NCBI GenBank assembly: GCA_031553075.1
Contig: JAVBLX010000211.1
Span: forward strand, 1 to 59,669
Source of the DNA: DIGJ01 sp031553075
Lineage (GTDB): Bacteria > Bacillota > Clostridia > Lachnospirales > Lachnospiraceae
Length of the DNA stretch: 59,669 nucleotides
Direction: 5' to 3'
The notes under the pieces were generated by a model that did not search any database, had not been told where the DNA came from, and saw only the letters and a list, made by a program, of their open reading frames with translations. Below, piece by piece: positions 52,737-59,669 of this stretch (position 1 is its first letter; every line of letters begins with the position of its first letter). Position numbers and translations under genes: made by a program.

Positions 52737-55031
52737 ATGTATAATTGTAAATCAAATTGGATTTGGCTTCCAGATTGGAGTGCAGAGGATAAAGAAGAAC
52801 CCAGAATTGTTTATTTCCGTAAAAAAATCGAACTTCGACAAGTGCCAGAAAAAGCAGAGGTACGGATTTCGGCTGATTCCCGGTACAAATTATATGTAAA
52901 CCAACAACTGGTGGAGATTGGACCAAGTAAGGGCGATAATCAAATCTGGTATTATGATACGGTCAATCTTGCACCATACCTTGTTGCTGGAATAAATATA
53001 TTGTCGGTCATAGTTTTGCGCTATCCCCTGGAGAATTCCAAAGGTAACCATGGAATATTTAGAACACAGACACCGGGACTTTACATGGTCGGAGAATGTG
53101 GGAATGGACAGGGTGAGGAAGTAAGCTTATCAGCGGATGAGGACTGGCGCTGCACACGAGAGTCAAATGTAAAACTGGTTCAGGAAGCAATGGGGTTTGC
53201 ACCCCTTTACATTCTGGAGGAAGCAGCTGGCAATTCGAATACCTTTGGTTGGATGAGAACAGATTATGATGATGGAAAATGGCAAAAAGCAGTTGATTTA
53301 GGCTTTGCCGTTGGAAGCAAAGCAGTCAGCCCAGGCAATATCCATGCCAGAACGATTCCCTATATGACCAAAGTACCCAGAACCTTTGAAGGAATCTTTG
53401 TAAAAAGACAGTCCGAGGCATCTGAAGCTGAGTGGAATGAGATGCTGAAAGACAGAAAACCCCTTGTGATTCAGCCTAATCGGAAGGAAGTAGTTGAAAT
53501 CAACGCAGGCGAATTAATGACGGGATTTTTAAGATTATCAGTAAGCGGTGGTGCTGGAACGACTGTTAAGATTCTGCAATCGGAGGGGTACGTTCAGCCG
53601 AAAGAACCAGATGCTCATATGTTTGCCTTACCTAAGAAAGCAGACCGGTTAGATTGTATAAACGGAGTATTGGATGGATTTACCGATACCTATCAGGTAA
53701 CAGGTTTGGGAGTAAAAGAGCGACCAGAAGTTTACGAGCCTTTCTGGTTTCGTACCTTCCGTTTTATCCAGCTTGAAATTCAAACTGCGGCAGAACCACT
53801 ACATATAGAGACATTTGACTATCAGGAAACAGGCTATCCTCTGGAAGTAAAAACCTGGGTAAAGACGTCCGATGACACCATGGCAGGAATCTGGGATATC
53901 AGTGAAAGAAGCTTAAGACGATGCATGCATGAAACCTATGAAGATTGTCCGTTTTATGAACAGCTTCAATATGCCATGGATACCAGGTCTCAGATTCTTT
54001 ATACCTACATGACAGCAGCGGATGACCGACTGGCACGTAAGTGCTTTGATGATTTTAGACGTTCACAGCGTTACGACGGAATGACCAACTGCAGCTATCC
54101 AAGCTATGGTGCGAATGTGATTCCCGCCTTTTCCATTTATTATATTATGATGTTGTATGATCACATGATGTATTTTGGTGACAAGGATTTAATTCGTTCT
54201 TACTTGCCAACCGTTGATGGCATCTTAGAATTTTTCAATAATAATTTGTCGGAAAAAGGGATTGTTGACAAGATTGGTGATGCAATTTTCAGGCATGCTT
54301 ATTGGTCTTTTATAGACTGGACGGCACAGTGGGATAGTACCAATGGAGTTCCCAGTGCGACAACCCGTGGTTCAATTACGATGGAAAGTCTATTGTATAT
54401 CATGGGTCTGGAACATGGGGCTAAACTGGCTCATTATGTTGGTAGAGAAGGAATAGCGAAGGAGTACGAAAGCCGAGCAGAGCAGGTGAAAAACGCCATT
54501 CGGACTCATTGTATGGGGCAAAATGGAATGCTTCAGGATGGACCAGGTATTGAAGAGTATAGTCAGCATTGTCAGGTATTTGCGATTCTGACGGATACGA
54601 TTGATTTGGAGCAGGGGCAAGCAAACTTGATAAAGACTCTTGAAAATAAGCAGGACTATGCTCAATGCTCTTTTGCGATGGCATTCTATCTTTACCGAGC
54701 ATTGGAAAAATGCGGACTATATGAATACACTAATGAGCTATGGGATTTATGGCGTGACATGTTGAAAAATAACCTGACAACTTGTGTAGAGGATCCGGTA
54801 GGACAGCGAAGCGACTGCCATGCATGGGGGGCCTTAGCTCTCTATGAGCTACCGTCAGTTATACTGGGGGTACGCCCTACCAAGCCAGGGTTTGCAGAAT
54901 TTGAAGTGAAGCCAGTAGCCGGTCATTTCACATGGGCAGAAGGTGAGGTTATCACACCGAAAGGGATGTTGGCGGTAAATTGGAAGAAAAATGGAGAGGA
55001 AATCCAGCTTTCTTATTACTTAAATGAATAA
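52737..55031 (+). CDS. GH78-type alpha-L-rhamnosidase-like protein
   Basis: A 764-residue protein with N-terminal beta-sandwich domains (WIWLPDWSAEDKEEP onwards, about 1-370) and an (alpha/alpha)6 barrel (about 375-690) plus a small C-terminal sandwich. The motif ETYEDCPFYEQLQYAMDTR marks the active-site loop and differs from the DCP(Q/T)REK form in the GH78 proteins at 21589 and 55182, so it belongs to another subfamily. No signal peptide. GGTGGAGG lies 8-10 bases before the ATG at 52737; a GTG at 52722 is inside that site. It probably removes rhamnose or a related deoxysugar. Confidence 0.85.
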   Translation: MYNCKSNWIWLPDWSAEDKEEPRIVYFRKKIELRQVPEKAEVRISADSRYKLYVNQQLVEIGPSKGDNQIWYYDTVNLAPYLVAGINILSVIVLRYPLENSKGNHGIFRTQTPGLYMVGECGNGQGEEVSLSADEDWRCTRESNVKLVQEAMGFAPLYILEEAAGNSNTFGWMRTDYDDGKWQKAVDLGFAVGSKAVSPGNIHARTIPYMTKVPRTFEGIFVKRQSEASEAEWNEMLKDRKPLVIQPNRKEVVEINAGELMTGFLRLSVSGGAGTTVKILQSEGYVQPKEPDAHMFALPKKADRLDCINGVLDGFTDTYQVTGLGVKERPEVYEPFWFRTFRFIQLEIQTAAEPLHIETFDYQETGYPLEVKTWVKTSDDTMAGIWDISERSLRRCMHETYEDCPFYEQLQYAMDTRSQILYTYMTAADDRLARKCFDDFRRSQRYDGMTNCSYPSYGANVIPAFSIYYIMMLYDHMMYFGDKDLIRSYLPTVDGILEFFNNNLSEKGIVDKIGDAIFRHAYWSFIDWTAQWDSTNGVPSATTRGSITMESLLYIMGLEHGAKLAHYVGREGIAKEYESRAEQVKNAIRTHCMGQNGMLQDGPGIEEYSQHCQVFAILTDTIDLEQGQANLIKTLENKQDYAQCSFAMAFYLYRALEKCGLYEYTNELWDLWRDMLKNNLTTCVEDPVGQRSDCHAWGALALYELPSVILGVRPTKPGFAEFEVKPVAGHFTWAEGEVITPKGMLAVNWKKNGEEIQLSYYLNE

Positions 55032-55048
55032 TTATCCCACAAAGCAAA

Positions 55049-55083
55049 CAGAGATGTTACATAATTGGTAGCGTCTCTGTTTT
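55049..55083 (+). terminator. Weak terminator-like hairpin
   Basis: ACAGAGAT (55049-55056) pairs with GTCTCTGT (55073-55080) with one G-U, followed by TTTTG counting the last paired T. The loop is 16 bases. It may reduce, but probably does not block, transcription into the second rhamnosidase gene. Confidence 0.4.
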
Positions 55084-55181
55084 GTAGAAATCTAAAAACA
55101 AATATGCAAGGAACATTATAAGGGTGCATGATTATTTAGAGTGTTAAAATTTTGCCAGTAAATTAAAAGGATAAAATAATT

Positions 55182-57734
55182 ATGATAAAAGCAGAGCGAA
55201 TTCAAATAGAACATATGAAACAGCCGTTGGGGATTGAGTGTGAAAAGCCAATTGTTACCTGGAATGTGTTGGGGAAGCACAAACAAACAGCCTATCGGGT
55301 TTGGGCAAGGGGGAGCGCAGGAAACGTATTTGATAGTGGTATTGTTAAATGTTCTCAAATGAACTGTGAGCTGGCAGTATCTTTTCAAAGCAGAGAGCGC
55401 GTCCAGGTAGTGATAGAGCTGTTTGCGGGTGACTCATCTACGACGGAGCAAACCTGGTTTGAAATGGGACTAAAGAAAAATGAGTGGAAGGCTTTATGGA
55501 TTAATACGGAGTTGGAATATATGGTGAATTCTGCGGCTGCAGTTTCGCAGAAACTGCGTCCGGCAAGCTATTTGAAAAAATCCTTTCGTGTAAACCAGGT
55601 ATCGGCTGCCAGGCTCTATGTGACCTGTCATGGGATTTATAATGTGTATATCAATGGAAAGCATGTGGATGGTTTTGTTATGGCGCCGGGAACTTCCCAA
55701 TATGAAACTATGTTACAATATCAGACTTATGATGTTTCCGGTTATTTAGAAACAGGTAACAATGAGCTGATTGTCGTTTTAGGAAATGGCTGGTGGCGAG
55801 GAACGGTTACCTATGATGGAATTCAGGATGGATTTGGTACAGATGTGGCATTGCTACTTCAGTTGGAAGTTGATGGAAAAATCGTATGTATGACAGACGA
55901 CAGCTGGCAGGCAACCCAAGAAGGTCCTATTCGATTTACGGATAATATGCATGGAGAAGTGTACGATGCTCGGTTGGAAGCGTATTTGATGACGTCAGAC
56001 GTAAGTTGGCATGGTGTTAAAGTGGAAGCATTTGGATATAAAAACTTATGCTGCTCCAACTGTCCACCACCAATTGAGCATGAGACCTTTAAACCAGAAC
56101 TTCTTACGACACCAAAAAATGAGAAAGTACTGGACTTTGGACAGAATATTGCCGGATATATGGGGTTTTGCATAGAAGGAAAAGAGGGAGATACATATAC
56201 CTTTACTCATGGGGAGACTTTAGATGATGAAGGAAACTTTTGCACAGAGAATTTTCAAAGCATACGATATCATTTTGAGCAACAAATTATTTATACCTGT
56301 AAGGAAGGGAAAAACAGTTATAAACCAACGAATACTTTTATGGGATTTCGTTATGTAAAGGTCGAAGGAATGTCAGTGATCCATCCGGAGGATTTTACTG
56401 CCTATGCAGTTTATACAGATTTGGAAGAGACAGCTGCCTTTACTTGTGGAAATCCTCTGGTAAGCCAGTTGTTTGCCAATGCAATGTGGAGTTTAAAAGG
56501 AAACCTGTTGGATATTCCTACGGATTGCCCAACCAGAGAAAAAAGTGGTTTTACCGGGGATTTACAGGCTTATGTATATACCATGCTTTATATGATGGAT
56601 AGTTATCCGATGATGCAGAAATTTATTGCTAATCAGGTAGCTGGTCAGTGGGAGGATGGCTGTGTCCGTCAAATAGTGGCGGATCCCGGGAAGGAAAAAG
56701 GTTGGTGGGATGGTGCGGCTGGTTGGTGTGATTCTTTTGAAGTAATCCCCATGCAGGTTGGCGCACGATATGATGATTATCGAATGTTTGAAACTTATTA
56801 TCCCCAGATAAAAAAATGGGTGGATTTTTTAATTAAGCGGGCAGCCGATGAAACACGTCCTGCAAATCAGAGGAATCCTTATCATCAATACTTGGTTGAT
56901 ACCGGAATCCATTGGGGCGAATGGGCAGAACCGGGATTTGATTTTATGGCAGAAATTGAACGGGTTGGAGCAGAGGGTGAACCAGAGGTAGCAACCGCTT
57001 ATTTATCTTATGCGTGTCAAATCCTCAGTCAACAGGCTGGACGGATAGGACGGGCTGATGACCAGGCATATTATGCTGAGGTAGCAGAAAATGCCAGGCG
57101 AGCATATTGTTATGCTTTTGTTCCAGATGGAAAAATTGCCTCAGAGCGGATGTGCCGCTATATTCGACCAATCATCTTGAACTTGCTTAATGAGGAAGAG
57201 AAAAGGCAGGCAGCAGATGATTTGAATCAATTGGTAATTAAAAACAAGTATACTTTAAACACCGGATTTTTAACAACCCATGAGCTTTGCCGAACACTTT
57301 CCATCTATGGATACATTGATAGTGCATATCGATTGTTATTAAATGAGGAATGTCCTGGCTGGCTGTATTCAGTAAAAAAAGGAGCAACTACCATACCGGA
57401 GAACTGGGATAGTTACATACCGACCGGTGGAGTGCAGGCATCCTTTAATCATTACTCATATGGTGCGATTGCAGGCTGGTTGCTGGATACGGTTGGTGGA
57501 ATCCAGGTGAGAGACGGGAAGATTATAATTGCGCCCAAGCCATATCGAGAGCTTATTTTTGCAAATGCATCCTATCTGTCACCATTTGGAAAAATTCAAA
57601 GTAATTGGAAGTATCAGGAAGACGGCATTCATTATTATTTTGAAGTGCCAGGAAATTGTGAAGCAGAAATGGTGCTGCCGGATGGAAGGAAAGAGCTTCT
57701 TAGATATGGGGTTCATGAATATATAGGACAATAG
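55182..57734 (+). CDS. GH78 alpha-L-rhamnosidase
   Basis: An 850-residue inverting rhamnosidase with the full architecture: N-terminal Ig-like domain (about 1-100), rhamnose-binding and sandwich domains (about 110-395), (alpha/alpha)6 catalytic barrel (about 400-755) and a C-terminal sandwich. The catalytic loop TDCPTREKSGFTGD carries D448 and the general acid E453; E580 in GIHWGEW is the likely base. LDFGQNIAGYMGF and FMGFRYVKVEG are typical. No signal peptide. It is the intact relative of the truncated gene at 21589. AAAAGGA precedes the ATG. Confidence 0.93.
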   Translation: MIKAERIQIEHMKQPLGIECEKPIVTWNVLGKHKQTAYRVWARGSAGNVFDSGIVKCSQMNCELAVSFQSRERVQVVIELFAGDSSTTEQTWFEMGLKKNEWKALWINTELEYMVNSAAAVSQKLRPASYLKKSFRVNQVSAARLYVTCHGIYNVYINGKHVDGFVMAPGTSQYETMLQYQTYDVSGYLETGNNELIVVLGNGWWRGTVTYDGIQDGFGTDVALLLQLEVDGKIVCMTDDSWQATQEGPIRFTDNMHGEVYDARLEAYLMTSDVSWHGVKVEAFGYKNLCCSNCPPPIEHETFKPELLTTPKNEKVLDFGQNIAGYMGFCIEGKEGDTYTFTHGETLDDEGNFCTENFQSIRYHFEQQIIYTCKEGKNSYKPTNTFMGFRYVKVEGMSVIHPEDFTAYAVYTDLEETAAFTCGNPLVSQLFANAMWSLKGNLLDIPTDCPTREKSGFTGDLQAYVYTMLYMMDSYPMMQKFIANQVAGQWEDGCVRQIVADPGKEKGWWDGAAGWCDSFEVIPMQVGARYDDYRMFETYYPQIKKWVDFLIKRAADETRPANQRNPYHQYLVDTGIHWGEWAEPGFDFMAEIERVGAEGEPEVATAYLSYACQILSQQAGRIGRADDQAYYAEVAENARRAYCYAFVPDGKIASERMCRYIRPIILNLLNEEEKRQAADDLNQLVIKNKYTLNTGFLTTHELCRTLSIYGYIDSAYRLLLNEECPGWLYSVKKGATTIPENWDSYIPTGGVQASFNHYSYGAIAGWLLDTVGGIQVRDGKIIIAPKPYRELIFANASYLSPFGKIQSNWKYQEDGIHYYFEVPGNCEAEMVLPDGRKELLRYGVHEYIGQ

Positions 57735-57795
57735 TAAACGGAAACTCAATAATCAATTATAGTTAAACTTATTATCAATGGAAAGGGGTTTTTAT

Positions 57796-58773
57796 ATGAA
57801 TTTGAAAGGTAAAGTAGCGATTGTTACTGGCTCAGGACAGGGAGTAGGTCGTGGAATCGCACTTGTTTTAGCTAGAGAAGGAGCAAAAGTGATTACGAAT
57901 AATCGGAAGCCAGGATGTGTAAGTGCAGGTAGCTATAACGAAAAAGATATGACAAAGGAGCGTTATCAAGAAATGCTGGCACTGAAAGGGGATGCTGAGG
58001 CCACTGCTCAGTTGATTCGCAGTGAAGGAGGCGAGGCAGAACCTTTTTATGGTGATGTAGCTGACCATGATACTGCCAGAAGAATGATAGAATTCGCAAT
58101 GGAAACATACGGAAGACTGGATATTCTGGTAAACAATGCAGCAGGACTGGGACAGGGGACGATAGAAAGTACGGAAGAAAAAGACTGGGATTATATGACC
58201 CTGGCAAAGATGAAGGGAGCCTATAATACCATGCATTTTGCAGTGCCTATAATGAAAAAACAGGGATTTGGAAGAATCTTAAACTGTGCTTCCGGTGCGT
58301 GGACTGGGATAGCTAATTTGTGTGCTTATTCTGCCGGAAATGCTGGTGTTGTGGGATTATCAAAAGCGGTGGCGCAGGAAGTGGCAAAAGACCATATTAC
58401 CGTGAATGTGTATTGTCCAGAGGCAGCTTCGCCAGGCCATATCGTGGAGTTTGAAAAAACGGTTCGTTCCCTGGAAGAAAGGCTGGGTAAGGATGCTGTA
58501 TGGGATCAGGAGACAATGAAGGTGGTTCATGAGGATCATGGCCCGGCAGAGAATGCGGCACCATTTCTCGCTTATCTTTGTACGGAAGAAGCGGAATTTA
58601 TCAACGGTTCTGTGTTTAATGTAAAAGGCTCTGGAAAAGTGGAAGTCTATTCTGAATCCAGGGTGACGAATCGGATTTGGAAGAAAGGGGATGCCTGGAC
58701 GGTGGAAGAGCTGAAATCGGCAGTTCGGGATGAGCTACTATTTCAGTATTCCTCGCCGGCACAAGGTAAATAA
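57796..58773 (+). CDS. SDR-family oxidoreductase lacking the catalytic lysine
   Basis: A 325-residue Rossmann-fold short-chain dehydrogenase/reductase, longer than the usual 250. The nucleotide-binding TGSGQGVGRG and the NNAAG strand motif are intact. S166 and Y178 are in place, but the YxxxK motif reads YSAGN, so the catalytic Lys is N182. There is a roughly 30-residue insert after strand 2 (NNRKPGCVSAGSYNEKD) and a 60-residue C-terminal extension. The ATG at 57796 has AAAGGGG upstream; the ATG at 57778 lacks this. It follows the rhamnosidase by 61 bp and directly abuts the next gene. It might act on an aglycone or have lost redox activity. Confidence 0.88.
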   Translation: MNLKGKVAIVTGSGQGVGRGIALVLAREGAKVITNNRKPGCVSAGSYNEKDMTKERYQEMLALKGDAEATAQLIRSEGGEAEPFYGDVADHDTARRMIEFAMETYGRLDILVNNAAGLGQGTIESTEEKDWDYMTLAKMKGAYNTMHFAVPIMKKQGFGRILNCASGAWTGIANLCAYSAGNAGVVGLSKAVAQEVAKDHITVNVYCPEAASPGHIVEFEKTVRSLEERLGKDAVWDQETMKVVHEDHGPAENAAPFLAYLCTEEAEFINGSVFNVKGSGKVEVYSESRVTNRIWKKGDAWTVEELKSAVRDELLFQYSSPAQGK

Positions 58774-59325
58774 ATGACAAAAATAAGAACCCCAAAACAG
58801 CCCAATGGAACAGTTGCCATCATTGGAGGTATCATTGCCATACTGCTGGGCATAATCAGTTTTTTTGTTGGAAACCTGCGTTGGATGGCATATCTTTGTA
58901 TTTTACTTTGTATGCTGGTAAACTTGTTCGTCCACGGCGAAAGCTATCTCAGGAATCTGTGGGCAGGAAGACGTCAGGACAATGTACTTACCATTACTAT
59001 ATCAGAAGCAGTGATTGTATTGTTAATGATTTTAGAAGGCGCTCGCATGCTAAAACAGCCTGATGGGATTTCCTGGAATATGCTGCTGGCGATATTTGCA
59101 GCGTATCTCATATTTAATGGAGCCTCACTGTTAACATTTCCGGTTAACGTTGCCAAAGTGAGTGGCTGTATCGCCATAATATCAGCGATTCTGGTGTATT
59201 TTAGTATTGGTATGGGAGGAGTATTTTCGGCGGTAATCATAGGAAGCAGTATGATTATTAATGGTGTAGAACGTCTGGTGATGTCTCTAATGGCGAGAGC
59301 AGTACGAAGAAAAGCAAGTCAATAA
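58774..59325 (+). CDS. Small membrane protein, DUF308/HdeD-like
   Basis: A 183-residue protein with about six hydrophobic helices in pairs (GTVAIIGGIIAILLGIISFF, ITISEAVIVLLMILEGA and onwards), resembling the DUF308 or HdeD-like membrane family. The ATG starts one base after the stop of the SDR gene, so the two are translationally coupled. Cytoplasmic ends are basic (ARAVRRKASQ). No specific function can be assigned. Confidence 0.7.
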   Translation: MTKIRTPKQPNGTVAIIGGIIAILLGIISFFVGNLRWMAYLCILLCMLVNLFVHGESYLRNLWAGRRQDNVLTITISEAVIVLLMILEGARMLKQPDGISWNMLLAIFAAYLIFNGASLLTFPVNVAKVSGCIAIISAILVYFSIGMGGVFSAVIIGSSMIINGVERLVMSLMARAVRRKASQ

Positions 59326-59439
59326 ATATCTGGGGATCCGTTATGTTCCTGGATGGTTTTTTTTCTTCCAGCTACCTTTTTTAGTACTTTGATATTGGTT
59401 GTAAGCATGATTTAAAAAAAGGTATCGGAGGTCATATAG
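59326..59439. other. Intergenic stretch without a recognisable gene
   Basis: Between the small membrane protein and the fourth TCGGATTT promoter there is AT-rich DNA. A weak hairpin (ATCC/GGAT, about 59335-59353) followed by eight T may terminate the upstream operon. A minus-strand frame at 59341-59643 has no ribosome site, no recognisable motif and crosses two promoters, so it is not called. Confidence 0.4.
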
Positions 59440-59501
59440 TCGGATTTCTGATATAAATAATCTGATTATTAAGATGCTTTTTTTGATGTATATGTCATAA
59501 T
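59440..59501 (+). promoter_or_regulatory. TCGGATTT-type promoter, copy 4 (gene outside window)
   Basis: TCGGATTT (59440-59447) and TCTGATTA (59461-59468) are 21 bp apart and are followed after 27 bases by CATAAT (59496-59501), the same geometry as copies 1 and 2. The second box is degenerate. The gene it serves must begin beyond 59669 or the copy is decayed. Confidence 0.6.
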
Positions 59502-59567
59502 TAAAAGAGGTATATGATACGAGCATTAATGTTATTGACGACTTAAATTGACCAAATTCTGCTCTGC

Positions 59568-59596
59568 TTGATTGTCTGGGCTTTGCTCTGTATAAT
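59568..59596 (+). promoter_or_regulatory. Vegetative-type promoter near window end
   Basis: TTGATT (59568-59573) and TATAAT (59591-59596) have a 17-bp spacer, a good sigma-A match. The only following ATG (59606) opens a 20-codon frame without a ribosome site, so the target gene probably lies past the window edge. Confidence 0.5.
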
Positions 59597-59669
59597 GTCA
59601 TTATTATGCAGAAAGAAAAAGTCCCAGAGAACCTCTCCTGCAAGATTGCGTCCTCTGAGACATGGTAAA

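Noticed and set aside
59341..59643. 100-codon minus-strand frame at the window end
   Set aside because: It crosses two plus-strand promoters, has no ribosome site and looks like translated AT-rich intergenic DNA.
59606..59668. 20-codon frame after the last TATAAT box
   Set aside because: No ribosome site and only about 10 bases after the -10 box; no similarity recognised.

Overview
This 59.7-kb window is dense with genes for carbohydrate breakdown and reads like a chromosomal island of a Gram-positive gut-type Clostridia, most likely Lachnospiraceae. The grounds are moderately AT-rich DNA, strong AGGAGG-type ribosome binding sites, lipoprotein ABC binding proteins beside LplB/YtcP-type permeases and a YesM/YesN-type two-component pair, GPH-family sugar symporters, and AraC regulators of the usual Firmicutes type. 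The genus cannot be fixed from the sequence alone. No tRNA, rRNA, CRISPR array, transposase or phage gene was seen.

Layout. (1) 1-4.8 kb: TetR regulator divergent from a MATE exporter, a GH2 remnant, then a GNAT acetyltransferase and a GH20 hexosaminidase. (2) 4.8-11.8 kb: AraC regulator divergent from a GH2 - GPH symporter - GH43 operon closed by a strong terminator. (3) 12-23.2 kb: phosphotriesterase homologue - GH2 - GH3 - nucleoside-hydrolase-like operon, then TetR - GH43 - broken GH78; the two transcripts start with near-identical promoters carrying a palindromic operator. (4) 23.2-35.4 kb: GH3 gene, AraC regulator with a small upstream protein, and a GPH symporter - GH3 (domain-swapped) - GH3 - GH43 operon; the GH3 gene and the operon share a duplicated promoter. 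(5) 35.4-59.7 kb: ABC sugar importer, histidine kinase, response regulator, second binding protein, unknown lipoprotein, large esterase-like hydrolase, GH43_24-like galactanase, GH3, DUF5060/DUF4038 protein, two GH78 rhamnosidase-type enzymes, an SDR protein and a small membrane protein. Four copies of one promoter architecture (two TCGGATTT boxes 21 bp apart, 27-28 bp ahead of CATAAT) punctuate this block and are the best candidates for the response regulator's targets.

How it may work. Fifteen apparently intact glycosidase-type genes (GH2 x2, GH3 x5, GH20, GH43 x3, GH43_24-like, GH78 x2, DUF4038) all start directly in their catalytic or sandwich domains, with no signal peptide, so breakdown should be cytoplasmic on imported oligosaccharides or small glycosides. 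The set (beta-galactosidase/glucuronidase-like, arabinofuranosidase/xylosidase-like, exo-beta-1,3-galactanase-like, rhamnosidase) would suit side chains of type II arabinogalactan or rhamnogalacturonan, or heavily glycosylated plant metabolites. Esterase, SDR, phosphotriesterase-like and nucleoside-hydrolase-like genes fit decorated or non-sugar parts. This substrate reading is inference.

The most unusual observations are the four-copy promoter element, Met-rich helical inserts and tails in enzymes of unrelated folds, two independent palindromic-operator regulons, two long palindromic elements lying next to regulator genes, and an SDR whose catalytic lysine is replaced by asparagine.
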